From: Phaeocystidibacter luteus
GTDB taxonomy: Bacteria; Bacteroidota; Bacteroidia; Flavobacteriales; Schleiferiaceae
Direction: 5' to 3'
DNA length: 64,000 bases
NCBI RefSeq assembly: GCF_008933115.1
Contig: NZ_WBVO01000010.1
Coordinates: 62,001 to 126,000, forward strand
A model generated the notes under the pieces. The model was not told where the DNA came from. It worked only from the letters and a program-made list of their open reading frames with translations, and did no database searches. Positions 25,957-34,473 of the stretch are shown here, one piece after another (within the stretch, counting starts at the first letter, position 1; every line of letters begins with the position of its first letter). A program made the position numbers and the translations under genes.

Positions 25957-26916
25957 ATGAAACTCTACAAGCTCATTCGGAAGCCCCCCTTCTTTCTTCA
26001 GGCGAAACACTACATCCGAAAGGACGAATCGCCCATGACAAGCGCTCCAAATGCCAGGAGAGCAGTTATCATCCCCACACTCCTCATCCAATACGGGAGT
26101 CTGCGCGATAAGTTTAAAAGTCTGCCACTCGTCGGCAAAGCATTCAAGAGGTCATTCATCGAGCTTTACAAGAGTGCTTCTCAGTTGAAACAAAACCCGC
26201 ACTTAGGGAAGACACAAATCGATCCAAAAACGCTGTTAGAACTCGAGGCCTATGCCAGAGAGCTGGGCATTTCGAAAATTGGATATACCAAAGTGAATCG
26301 CGACTTCATCTTCAAGGGTTTCGAAATTCTGTACCCAAACGCCATGGTGCTCGGAATGGAAATGGACAAGGATAAAATGAAGACCAATCCGTCCGACGCC
26401 TCCACTACCGAAATCTGGAAGGCCTACTCTAACCTCGGAATTGCCGTGAACAAGCTCGCAAAGTGGCTCCGGGATAAGGGCTACAATTGTCACCCATCAC
26501 CCGCCATCGGCGGCGATGTAATGATAACACCCGTTGCCCAAGATGCACACCTTGGCTATGTCGGCAAAAACGGACTCCTCATTACCGAAGAGTTCGGTCC
26601 TTCCCTACGCTTAGCAGCTGTTTTCTGTGATATTGAGAATTTACCGCTCACCGAACCCGAAGAAAATCCGCATAAGTGGATTCGTGAATTCTGCGACGAG
26701 TGCAATAACTGCGTTCACAAATGTCCCGGCGATGCAATTTTCGAGGAAACAAAAACGCTTGAAGACGGCTATCCACAGTTCATCGATCGCGAGAAATGCG
26801 CCCCACACTTCTCCAAAAACTGCAGCCAATGCATCTCCTCATGTCCGTTTATTCATGGGCATTACAACAAGATTAAGGAGACCTTCGAACGTCACCACGA
26901 AACGGAGAGCGCATAA
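25957..26916 (+). CDS. QueG-like 4Fe-4S protein (epoxyqueuosine reductase-related)
   Basis: 319-aa protein. The C-terminal quarter has two cysteine clusters, CDECNNCVHKCPGDAI and CSQCISSCPF, forming a double 4Fe-4S domain as in QueG and reductive-dehalogenase-like proteins. Upstream blocks (YARELGISKIGYTKVNRDF, then LGYVGKNGLLITEEFGPSLR) match the cobalamin-binding region of this superfamily. It differs from true QueG in its N-terminus, so a related reductase is possible. ATG at 26035 is an alternative start. Confidence 0.7.
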   Translation: MKLYKLIRKPPFFLQAKHYIRKDESPMTSAPNARRAVIIPTLLIQYGSLRDKFKSLPLVGKAFKRSFIELYKSASQLKQNPHLGKTQIDPKTLLELEAYARELGISKIGYTKVNRDFIFKGFEILYPNAMVLGMEMDKDKMKTNPSDASTTEIWKAYSNLGIAVNKLAKWLRDKGYNCHPSPAIGGDVMITPVAQDAHLGYVGKNGLLITEEFGPSLRLAAVFCDIENLPLTEPEENPHKWIREFCDECNNCVHKCPGDAIFEETKTLEDGYPQFIDREKCAPHFSKNCSQCISSCPFIHGHYNKIKETFERHHETESA

Positions 26917-26929
26917 AGCCGCAGCCTCA

Positions 26930-27691
26930 TTAAAACCCAAAGTGGTAATCAACCCCTACATAGGCATACGTTCCTCTGAACCGATATATGCCTGAACTCG
27001 GTGCGCTGTTTTCCAAATTGGCAATCCAATACCTCCCGCGAAATTGGGTTTGCAATGAAAAACTAAAACCGGCATTAACGGTCCATTCGGCATCCCAAAA
27101 GGCAACGTCGTACCCAATATTTGGAGCCACATACGCATAAAGCGTGTAGTCATTCGCCGGCAGTATCTCCTCGTAGAAAACCTCCTTTTCATTCTGCCCA
27201 TTTTCGTCGGCATACGTAATGGAAACCTCCACCGATCCCCTCGGCAGATGCGTTACCCCAGCCGCGAGGCCAATTGAAAGTGGCGAATCTCTAAATTGAT
27301 ACTGAAGGTTCACGCCAAAGTCAAGCTTGTAGAACCCGTATTCGGTCGACCGTGTGGTCGATTCATCATAATCGTAATTGAAGCCTAGGTCGTCCGTTTG
27401 AAAGGTGATCTCAAAAGTTTGAACTGGAGCAAGTCCAATGCCGCCGACAAGATCGATGACGAATCCGTGGTCCAACCAAAACCTCCGCTTCACCAAAAAG
27501 GAAGCCCCGGTTATTGTGCTTGATGTTATAGGGTATGACGATTCTGTGAATTCGAAACTCCCCGGAACGTGAAGTTCGGTGCGCACACCAGCAAAGAACG
27601 ATTGCGCCTTCAATTGAGTTGTTGCCCCAATCAAGAGAACAAAAGAGAGAAGCAGTCGTCCGTTCAATACTGAATTCACTCTTTTCATCAA
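26930..27691 (-). CDS. Predicted outer-membrane beta-barrel protein
   Basis: 253-aa protein with a signal peptide ending TTQLKAQ (about residue 30), followed by alternating strands and ending in aromatic TYAYVGVDYHFGF, a typical outer-membrane C-terminal strand. No family assigned. Its stop lies 13 bp from the convergent QueG-like gene. Confidence 0.65.
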   Translation of the reverse strand: MMKRVNSVLNGRLLLSFVLLIGATTQLKAQSFFAGVRTELHVPGSFEFTESSYPITSSTITGASFLVKRRFWLDHGFVIDLVGGIGLAPVQTFEITFQTDDLGFNYDYDESTTRSTEYGFYKLDFGVNLQYQFRDSPLSIGLAAGVTHLPRGSVEVSITYADENGQNEKEVFYEEILPANDYTLYAYVAPNIGYDVAFWDAEWTVNAGFSFSLQTQFRGRYWIANLENSAPSSGIYRFRGTYAYVGVDYHFGF

Positions 27692-27802
27692 GCCTAAGTT
27701 GATAGATGCAGGTTGAAATTAGGCATAAAGTCTAATAAAGTGGAACATGAAACTCACAAGGAAGTTTGAAGTGAATCCATTTTCCCTTCCACTCGCCTTA
27801 CC

Positions 27803-27810
27803 TACTTTTA
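27803..27810 (+). promoter_or_regulatory. Putative -7 promoter element TACTTTTA
   Basis: TAnnTTTR-type motif 33 bp before the start at 27844. Confidence 0.25.
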
Positions 27811-27843
27811 CCGGCCAGAATCGACACATTGCTCCAAGGACCT

Positions 27844-28488
27844 ATGAAAGCCAGCATCATTTCATTATTGACTATCGCACTGCTCGCCCAAGCCTGCAGG
27901 GAACCAGCTTCGGATTACGGTCATCTTCGCGAGGGGGACCTCCTCTTCCAAGACCTCGACTGCGGACCTATGTGTGACGCCATTGAAACGGTAACCGAAG
28001 GCGTGGATGGAAAGGACTTTTCACATTGTGCCATGGTCGTAGAGCGCAACGATTCTCTTTTCGCCATTGAGGCTATTGGTTCCGGTGTGCAGCTTACCCC
28101 TATTGAAAAGTTCTACCGTAGAAGTGGCGACACTCTGGAGGTTAAGAACATCACGGTTGGACGTGTAAAAGCAGAATACACGTACCTCATCCCTCAAGCG
28201 ATGCGATTCGCCACTCAGCAGGTCGGACAACCTTATGACGATCCTTTCCTGTTGAACAACGGCCGCTGGTATTGCAGTGAATTGCTGTACGAGAGCTTTA
28301 AATCGGCCAATGGCGGTGAGGACTTCTTTGAACTTTTTCCGATGACCTTCAAGGATCCTGGCACTAATGAGTTTTTCCCCGCGTGGACAGACTACTACGC
28401 CGAGCTAGGCGATAGTATTCCGGAGGGTGAGCCGGGACTGAATCCGGGGTCTATATCAAGGTCCGAACGCATCGAGATTATCGAATAA
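27844..28488 (+). CDS. YiiX/YebB-like permuted NlpC/P60 amidase
   Basis: 214-aa lipoprotein (lipobox LLAQAC near residue 18) with the permuted papain-like fold of YiiX/LRAT-type enzymes: REGDLLFQDLDCG at the front, a catalytic His in FSHCAMVV and the catalytic Cys in WYCSELLYESF near residue 141. It probably cleaves an amide or ester bond in the envelope. The chosen ATG gives the lipoprotein signal; an ATG 15 bp upstream is less likely. A strong terminator follows. Confidence 0.8.
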   Translation: MKASIISLLTIALLAQACREPASDYGHLREGDLLFQDLDCGPMCDAIETVTEGVDGKDFSHCAMVVERNDSLFAIEAIGSGVQLTPIEKFYRRSGDTLEVKNITVGRVKAEYTYLIPQAMRFATQQVGQPYDDPFLLNNGRWYCSELLYESFKSANGGEDFFELFPMTFKDPGTNEFFPAWTDYYAELGDSIPEGEPGLNPGSISRSERIEIIE

Positions 28489-28492
28489 AAAC

Positions 28493-28524
28493 AAAACAGC
28501 GCCCTCGTTTGAGTGCGCTGTTTT
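28493..28524. terminator. Bidirectional intrinsic terminator
   Basis: Stem AAAACAGCGC (28493-28502) pairs with GCGCTGTTTT (28515-28524), with an inner CTC/GAG extension. A and T runs at both ends make it work for the two convergent genes on either side (YiiX-like and DUF2490). Confidence 0.88.
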
Positions 28525-28528
28525 CATT

Positions 28529-29230
28529 TTAAAAATTGTGATGCAAACTCACCTGGGCTTGATTTTTGGCCCATCCGGCAGTGGTTTGACGCATCCAACC
28601 GAGCTGAACACGGAGGTTGCTGAGTATTCCATATCCAACCCCAATGTAACTTCGGTTTCGGTCGAAATACTGTCCCGGAAGCCTACCATTCGTTCCCGTT
28701 TCTCCATTGATGAAAATCTCGTTGTACAGCGCCGCATACACCACGCCCTTGTCGAGCTTGGTATCGTTAAATGGCACATTCACAAAGATGTTGTAGCGGT
28801 AACGGGTTCGAAAATCCTGACCTTCAACCCAGCGTTGCTCGCTTCTGAAGCGGTGCGTAAGGAGAACACGGTTTCCGAGTTTCTGCGGTATTAACGCCTC
28901 CTGGTAAATACGATGTTCCATGGAGGTGGCATCACTTTCACCAAAAGCGCCGGAGGTGATATTCGCATATCCAGCGGTGAAAAGGACGTTTGCGTTTGTG
29001 GGTCTATAGGTAACCCCCGTTCTTAAGAGCACCTGTTCTAAATCGCTACCGAAATCCCAAAATCGGAATTGATAATCCCCTTGAATTCCCCAGTTACTGT
29101 CTTCAAACTGTTTCTGCACGAAGTACATGTACCAGGCACCGAGTTGACCTTCATCAAACTCCGATTGGGCGTGTGTTGAGACCGTTCCCCAACAAACTAT
29201 GGCAGCTAGAAAATATCTAATCGACTTCAT
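28529..29230 (-). CDS. DUF2490 outer-membrane protein
   Basis: 233-aa beta-barrel protein with a signal peptide ending VSTHAQ (about residue 22). The body follows DUF2490: LGAWYMYFVQKQF, WGIQGDYQFRFWD, LLRTGVTYRPTNANVLFTAG, HRFRSEQRW, RYRYNIFVNVP and YNEIFIN, and ends in HHNF. Function unknown; the family is common in Bacteroidota. Confidence 0.9.
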   Translation of the reverse strand: MKSIRYFLAAIVCWGTVSTHAQSEFDEGQLGAWYMYFVQKQFEDSNWGIQGDYQFRFWDFGSDLEQVLLRTGVTYRPTNANVLFTAGYANITSGAFGESDATSMEHRIYQEALIPQKLGNRVLLTHRFRSEQRWVEGQDFRTRYRYNIFVNVPFNDTKLDKGVVYAALYNEIFINGETGTNGRLPGQYFDRNRSYIGVGYGILSNLRVQLGWMRQTTAGWAKNQAQVSLHHNF

Positions 29231-29305
29231 TCTTTAAGTATTAGGAGTAAGCCGGAACTTCTCCATTCGGATAGTGTGGCCGGCTTACTCTAATTCGCAA
29301 ATCGA

Positions 29306-29962
29306 TTAGTTGCCAGCCGGATTGTATGGAAGAGAAGACTGATGGGTTACAATTCTGAGTTTCCCGGTCTTGTCTTTCACATATGCAAAGGTATACTCCA
29401 CCTTGGTTTCATTTCCATTGGTGTCGGTAAAGTAGTAGTTCCCCATCGCCACGGCCATTCTACAGCTGTTGTTGATGATACCTACATTGTCAAACTTCAC
29501 CTTTGTATACGGCTTGATGGCGAACCCTTTGTCTTCGGCATACGCCTCGTTACCACCTACGAAATACGACAAAGCCGCATCGAAACTAGAGCGGAACTGA
29601 TCGTTAGATGCCAATGTAGGCTTGAAGAGTACACTACTCAAATCGTATCCGTACATATCCTGGATGAAGTCGGCGGCCTCTTTTGAATAGTCACCTTTCT
29701 CTGAATACACCTTGCCGATACGAACGATACCGTCGCCCCACATCTTCTGTGCTTCAACGACTTCGCGCTCTGTTATACACTCATCCGAATAGAGTAAAGC
29801 GGTATTGCTTTCTTCTGCTATTTCGATAACCGCTGCCGTTTGAGTGCTTGCGGAATTGGGTTGATTCGTACAGCTGGCAGATAGCACACCTGCGGTTCCA
29901 AGTGCGAGAATGTATGCGATTGATTTCCCAAAAGGGTTTGATTTCTGAAACAATGATTTCAT
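29306..29962 (-). CDS. SnoaL/NTF2-like lipoprotein (often annotated phosphoribosyl-AMP cyclohydrolase-like)
   Basis: 218-aa lipoprotein; the ATG at 29962 (MKSLFQKSNPFG) is chosen because it gives a signal with Cys near residue 30 (SASCTNQ). The mature domain has ITEREVVEAQKMWGDGIVRI, ALSYFVGGNEAY, EDKGFAIKPY, VAMGNYYFTD and LRIVTHQSSLPY, which is a SnoaL/NTF2-like fold family. Databases sometimes label such proteins phosphoribosyl-AMP cyclohydrolase, but the HisI cysteine motifs are absent, so that name should not be used. Confidence 0.75.
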   Translation of the reverse strand: MKSLFQKSNPFGKSIAYILALGTAGVLSASCTNQPNSASTQTAAVIEIAEESNTALLYSDECITEREVVEAQKMWGDGIVRIGKVYSEKGDYSKEAADFIQDMYGYDLSSVLFKPTLASNDQFRSSFDAALSYFVGGNEAYAEDKGFAIKPYTKVKFDNVGIINNSCRMAVAMGNYYFTDTNGNETKVEYTFAYVKDKTGKLRIVTHQSSLPYNPAGN

Positions 29963-30116
29963 GTGTCTTTCTATTAAATTTTGAATACGATGAACCGGAT
30001 GGCAATTGCGAAGCGCAATGCAACCATCAAATTTGGGGTGTGACAAATTCGAGTGATATTAGAATCTCACACGTTCAAGAAGCGGTTCTTAAAAATGGAA
30101 CAGTGACCGAATGGTC

Positions 30117-30398
30117 TTAGCGTACGTGCTCTGGTGGCACGTCTGGAATAGAAAGCACTGGGGCTTTGTAGATGATGTTGGAGTACCCGACAGATAGTCT
30201 AGCTTCGCCTTTCAAATGGTCTGCATTTGAAACCTCAACGAACTCACGGATTTCGTATTCCGACTTGTCGAGCTTCTCTTCGCCAACGAGCTCGGCATTC
30301 ATAGAAATACCGTCATGCCAAGAATCGACGAACTTCATTGCGTCTTCGGCGGTCCAGGCTAGGACAAAAACTAGGGCTATGTACTTAAGAAATCTCAC
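30117..30398 (-). CDS. Small secreted hypothetical protein
   Basis: 93-aa protein with a hydrophobic N-terminus (about 4-18) that may be a signal peptide or anchor. The rest is charged and unrecognised. It lies alone between the SnoaL-like gene and the LRR-like gene. Confidence 0.45.
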   Translation of the reverse strand: MRFLKYIALVFVLAWTAEDAMKFVDSWHDGISMNAELVGEEKLDKSEYEIREFVEVSNADHLKGEARLSVGYSNIIYKAPVLSIPDVPPEHVR

Positions 30399-30500
30399 AG
30401 GGTCGTTTGAAATAACTTCGAACTACTTAACCTTGAAAGGTGAAAAAGGTTCTTACGGGTTGTAAATGTTTTTATTGATTTGATGTCAGCGCGTAATCAG

Positions 30501-30508
30501 TAGCTTTA
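30501..30508 (+). promoter_or_regulatory. Putative -7 promoter element TAGCTTTA
   Basis: TAnnTTTR-type motif 5 bp before the start at 30513, so a leaderless or near-leaderless transcript is likely. Confidence 0.3.
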
Positions 30509-30512
30509 CGGT

Positions 30513-31538
30513 ATGCTCTCTATTCAGCCCCAAATTCGAATTACGGATCCTCAACGTATCGACCGCAACGCTATACTGCGCGATATTGATGCTGGGATTC
30601 AGGTGATTGTGCAGTTCTCAGGTCAGACCTACACCCGGCGGTTGCTAGAAGAACTCAACGAACTTTGTTCTGAATTAGACGATAATTTCACCTTAAGATT
30701 TTACACATTGGGCCGCACGACCTACGACGGCCGCATACTTCGTTTTGTCCCGAATGTGAAGTCACTCCAAATAGATTCACAATACGAATCTACACATGGT
30801 GATTCCTTCACAGAACTCACCGAGCTAAAAAAACTGAATGTTGTAATCTCAGACCTCGCCCAGAAAGAAATACTTCAATCGGAAAATCTCAGAAGATTAG
30901 AGTACTTGGGAATTGGCAGCGTGAAGACCAAAGCGTTGAATCTTGAATATCTACGTGATTACAATGATCTCACTTCGCTCATGATAAACGGGCAAATCAA
31001 GAACATCGAAGCAGTAGGTTCGCTTCCGAAACTGAAGGAACTTCACCTCCATAGTCTTCCTAAAATTCCACTTCACTTTATTAATGAGCTGAAAGGACTG
31101 AGGAAGTTATCCATCCTTTTGGGAGGAAGAGAAAACATATTGGAAATCGAGGAGAATGAGATTGAAGACCTTTCTATTGATTGGGTGAGGGGCTTTAATA
31201 ACTTGGATAATATTTCAAACTTCAGGAACCTAAAATCACTCAACATAGAAAATCTGATAAAGCTGAAAAGTCTTCATTTTGATGAAGCACTGCCTCGATT
31301 AGATTATCTAAGGATCTTAAATTGTAAAACGTTTGAATCTCTAACTGGAGTTCAGAATCTCCCTATACTCGATGAACTCAGGATAGTCGAGACGGCGCTC
31401 GATTTCGATCAATTCATGACTCAGCCTCTTCCTGAATCTCTGAACGAGTTGGCTTTCTATGCTAAAAGCGAAAGAGAGATCAAAGAGATTGGGAGGAAGC
31501 TGGAGACCTTGGGGTATTCGATTGAAAATAGAGTTTAA
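30513..31538 (+). CDS. Degenerate leucine-rich-repeat protein
   Basis: 341-aa protein without signal peptide. From about residue 95 it has repeating units of 20-25 residues with Leu/Ile spacing (LTELKKLNVVIS, LRRLEYLGIGSV, LPKLKELHLHSL, FRNLKSLNIENL, LPRLDYLRILNC, LPILDELRIVET), a degenerate LRR solenoid. It is probably a cytoplasmic protein-binding protein. The partner is unknown. Confidence 0.7.
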   Translation: MLSIQPQIRITDPQRIDRNAILRDIDAGIQVIVQFSGQTYTRRLLEELNELCSELDDNFTLRFYTLGRTTYDGRILRFVPNVKSLQIDSQYESTHGDSFTELTELKKLNVVISDLAQKEILQSENLRRLEYLGIGSVKTKALNLEYLRDYNDLTSLMINGQIKNIEAVGSLPKLKELHLHSLPKIPLHFINELKGLRKLSILLGGRENILEIEENEIEDLSIDWVRGFNNLDNISNFRNLKSLNIENLIKLKSLHFDEALPRLDYLRILNCKTFESLTGVQNLPILDELRIVETALDFDQFMTQPLPESLNELAFYAKSEREIKEIGRKLETLGYSIENRV

Positions 31539-31551
31539 ACGAAGTGCTACA

Positions 31552-31950
31552 ATGAAAAGAATTCTTCCTCTCTTGCTTCTGGTCATATGCATGTATGGTT
31601 GCTCGAAAACGGCCGAGTTCAACCGCGTAATTGACTATTCAGAGCCGTTCACACTAACTAGGATTGGACAAGATTCCGCCTCAGGTTACGACGTCTTTCT
31701 TTCAGAGAACTTGCCATTAGAATCGGAGAAAAGCGAACGAATCAGGCGCTTCCTAAATACGCATTCGGATGGATGGAACACCAATATTTCGTCCATTATA
31801 GGCGATATGACGGTGTCCCAAGGCGACTTCCGAATGATCTATTCTGAGGGGGCGGAAAGTGTCAGTATTACCTATTTAGACAAGAATGGGCGCCCGACCC
31901 AATTGAGTAGGCGAATTGAACCAGGCGCTCTGGACTTTCTCTTTGATTGA
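31552..31950 (+). CDS. Small lipoprotein
   Basis: 132-aa protein. The ATG at 31552 gives a lipobox (CMYGC, Cys about 16); an upstream ATG overlaps the LRR-like gene and lacks a signal. The mature part is polar with no recognised family. It is 13 bp after the LRR-like gene and may be in the same transcript. Confidence 0.6.
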   Translation: MKRILPLLLLVICMYGCSKTAEFNRVIDYSEPFTLTRIGQDSASGYDVFLSENLPLESEKSERIRRFLNTHSDGWNTNISSIIGDMTVSQGDFRMIYSEGAESVSITYLDKNGRPTQLSRRIEPGALDFLFD

Positions 31951-32005
31951 TGCAGTATATTGCTCTAATGAAAGCTCTCGTCATACTTTAACAACCTGGA
32001 CTGCC

Positions 32006-32368
32006 ATGCCCCAAAAAGTAAACCTCCAGGAGAAATTCGATCTCATTCAAGAGTATTGGAGTCCGAAAATTGTAGGTGAACTGAACAACCAACAGGTGAA
32101 GTTAGCCAAGTTCAAAGGGGAATTTGTTCGTCATACCCATGAACACGAAGACGAGTTGTTTCTCGTGGTTGAAGGGGTACTTTTTATCGAGTTGGAAGAC
32201 CAAACGCTCGAGTTGAACTCTGGAGAGTTCGTCGTCATCCCCAAAGGCGTAGAACACAAGCCTTACGCACCAGAGGAAGTGAAGGTGATGTTGTTCGAGC
32301 CTGCAACAACGCTCAACACGGGAGATGCGGATAGCGAGATGACGGTGAGAGATTTGGATAGGATTTGA
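32006..32368 (+). CDS. Cupin domain protein
   Basis: 120-aa single-domain cupin. Motif 1 is RHTHEHEDELFLVVEG (metal-ligand His residues and Glu) and motif 2 is VVIPKGVEHKP (third His). The family includes small metal-dependent enzymes such as mannose-6-phosphate isomerase-like proteins. It is cytoplasmic. The start MPQKVNLQEKF is chosen because the upstream extension is not cupin-like. Confidence 0.88.
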   Translation: MPQKVNLQEKFDLIQEYWSPKIVGELNNQQVKLAKFKGEFVRHTHEHEDELFLVVEGVLFIELEDQTLELNSGEFVVIPKGVEHKPYAPEEVKVMLFEPATTLNTGDADSEMTVRDLDRI

Positions 32369-32384
32369 TTTTCACGATTAACCC

Positions 32385-32392
32385 TACCTTTA
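32385..32392 (+). promoter_or_regulatory. Putative -7 promoter element TACCTTTA
   Basis: TAnnTTTR-type motif 23 bp before the start at 32416. Confidence 0.3.
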
Positions 32393-32415
32393 CTCTTCAC
32401 CCAAATTCTGCCTAC

Positions 32416-32985
32416 ATGAAGCTCACCTATTCTTCCCTCCTGCTCTCCCTTACCCTCTTCGCAAATGTGCTCTTCGCACAAACAGAGGATTGGGTGACTA
32501 TAAAGTCTGATGAATTCGGTTACATAGCAGACTTCCCACAAGAGCCCGAACCAAGCCAAACTGCTACTCAATCGGCGGTTGGTGAGCTTTATCTCAACAT
32601 GTATATGTATGATGCCAGCAAGTCCGGCATACCCGATGACAACCTCATATACATGTGCTCCGCAACCGAGTATCCTGGAGAAGCTTTTGAGAAAAAGACG
32701 GAATCTGAACTCGACGGAATTTTCGACGGAGCCATTAACGGAGCCGTTACCAATGTTAATGGACGCTTGCTTTCGCAGGAGACTATAGAACTCCAAGGAA
32801 TCGAAGGTCGCGCCGTGAAAATCTCTATCTACGACGGTCAGGCTTTCCTTTACATGAGGCTTTTTCTCCGCGGAAACAATCTCTACCTGCTTCAGGTAAT
32901 TACAACGGGAGAGAACGATGGGAATTCTGATATTGATGCCTTCTTCAATTCATATCGATTCCTGGTCGTTGCCAACAAAAAGTAA
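32416..32985 (+). CDS. Secreted hypothetical protein (PsbP-like pattern)
   Basis: 189-aa protein with a signal peptide ending VLFAQ (about residue 22). The mature part starts with WVTIKSDEFGYIADFP, a pattern seen in many secreted Bacteroidota proteins with a PsbP-like alpha/beta fold. The start at 32416 removes a 17-residue non-signal extension. Function unknown. The next gene has a similar layout and may be a distant paralogue. Confidence 0.6.
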   Translation: MKLTYSSLLLSLTLFANVLFAQTEDWVTIKSDEFGYIADFPQEPEPSQTATQSAVGELYLNMYMYDASKSGIPDDNLIYMCSATEYPGEAFEKKTESELDGIFDGAINGAVTNVNGRLLSQETIELQGIEGRAVKISIYDGQAFLYMRLFLRGNNLYLLQVITTGENDGNSDIDAFFNSYRFLVVANKK

Positions 32986-33051
32986 ACTGACCTATTCACG
33001 GGTCAAACCATCTCTGACCCCTTTTCGAACCACAAACACAATTCTCGAAAT

Positions 33052-33615
33052 ATGCTTCGTTCCACTATCCTTCGTTCCTCTGTCACGCTTCTATTCGCTT
33101 CGACAACCCTGTTGCTCACTTCCTCGTGTGCAAAGTCGGGCGATCAAGTCATCACACACGAAAACGGCTTTTCGCTTACCATTCCTGCAAGCATGAGGGA
33201 GTCTTCAGATTTAAATGAAGATGCCTCGCTTCAATATGAAAACATGTTCGACGACATCTATGTGATTGTTATTGAAGACACTAAAGAAGAAATGGAAGCC
33301 GCACTTTCTGAAAACGATTTGCTCGACCTCTACCCAAATACGTTGGAAGGTTTCACCGATCTCATCAGTGAATCGCTCGTTTCTTCACTTTCAAATGTGA
33401 ATCAATCGCCAATTCTAGACACCACGATTAACAGTCTAGATGCCCGAATAATGACCATTTCGGGAACCTATCTCGATATTGACGGTTACTACTACCTCGG
33501 TTTGTTTGAAGGATCCGATCGCTATTATCAGGTGATGACATGGACTAGTCTCGACAACAAGGCCGAGCACACCGCTAAAATGAAGAACATGGTGTATTCC
33601 ATGACCGAAATTTAA
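33052..33615 (+). CDS. Lipoprotein (PsbP-like pattern)
   Basis: 187-aa lipoprotein (lipobox TSSC, Cys about 26). The mature part starts with HENGFSLTIPASM and ends with a helix (AEHTAKMKNMVYSM), the same overall plan as the preceding protein. Function unknown. Confidence 0.6.
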   Translation: MLRSTILRSSVTLLFASTTLLLTSSCAKSGDQVITHENGFSLTIPASMRESSDLNEDASLQYENMFDDIYVIVIEDTKEEMEAALSENDLLDLYPNTLEGFTDLISESLVSSLSNVNQSPILDTTINSLDARIMTISGTYLDIDGYYYLGLFEGSDRYYQVMTWTSLDNKAEHTAKMKNMVYSMTEI

Positions 33616-33634
33616 TCCAACCAAAAACCGACCT

Positions 33635-34465
33635 ATGATTTCAAGAGTGCACCCTTTACTGGCGGCTTTAGCCATGGCAACCGTATTAACCGGATGCGGA
33701 AACGATGGGAATTCTTCGAGTTCCTCTTCTGGGGCTACCAACTTTGAATGGACGCTTACAGAAGGAAGTCGCTATACCTATGACTACAGCCATACCACCG
33801 AAACGATGCACCAATGGGCCGCCGATGAGGAGCCGATGCGTGCCACCTTACTCATGGATGGAAGTATTGAAATCATAGGATCAGCGGCCGATAGAGGCAA
33901 CTTGAACACCACAAATACTGTGGTGCGCATGATTGATTACAACGACGAGGGCGCTCCGGTGGACACCATGCTTCAAGAACTTCCATCAAACAGAATAGAA
34001 GGATTTGCGAGCAACGGTTCACTCACCGGCGACATGTCCGGCTTATACACCAACTACCTCTTCCCGCTTCCGCCAGATGTAATTGCACAAGGAGGAACCT
34101 CTACGAAGGCCTTTACCACGGTGGCAAAAACAGCCGAGCAGGACTATGACGCCAAGGGGACGAATACGCTAACCTTCACCGGCTTTGAGCAAATGAACGG
34201 CAGAAACTGCGCGGTGCTCACAGGAGACATCGTGTTCACCGAGGTTGCACTACCCGAAGGTGAGGTTGGTGAAAGAAGCTACACGGTTGAGGGTAAAGGC
34301 AAGTACTACTTCGATGTAGAAAACGGCCTCTACGTAAAGAGTTCGGTTGAGATCACCACACATATCTTCGTCAACACCAAAATACCAGAAAACGATGGCC
34401 GAGGCTACTTCATGGACCGCGTAACGGTGGATAGTTATGAGGTGAATTTGGGTGGGACGGAATAG
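33635..34465 (+). CDS. Hypothetical lipoprotein
   Basis: 276-aa lipoprotein (lipobox VLTGC, Cys about 21, followed by a Ser-rich linker). The mature domain is beta-rich with alternating strands such as LTEGSRYTYDYSHTTE and GKGKYYFDVENGLYVKSSVE, resembling families that bind or sense hydrophobic ligands. No family assigned. It starts 19 bp after the previous gene and ends 8 bp before the next. Confidence 0.6.
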   Translation: MISRVHPLLAALAMATVLTGCGNDGNSSSSSSGATNFEWTLTEGSRYTYDYSHTTETMHQWAADEEPMRATLLMDGSIEIIGSAADRGNLNTTNTVVRMIDYNDEGAPVDTMLQELPSNRIEGFASNGSLTGDMSGLYTNYLFPLPPDVIAQGGTSTKAFTTVAKTAEQDYDAKGTNTLTFTGFEQMNGRNCAVLTGDIVFTEVALPEGEVGERSYTVEGKGKYYFDVENGLYVKSSVEITTHIFVNTKIPENDGRGYFMDRVTVDSYEVNLGGTE

Positions 34466-34473
34466 GATTAGAA

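Noticed and set aside
29306-29962. HisI-type phosphoribosyl-AMP cyclohydrolase
   Set aside because: The metal-binding cysteine motifs of HisI are absent, it has a lipoprotein signal, and a true hisIE exists at 40786-41373.
32263-32796. 177-aa minus-strand ORF
   Set aside because: Antisense across two supported genes (cupin and secreted protein).
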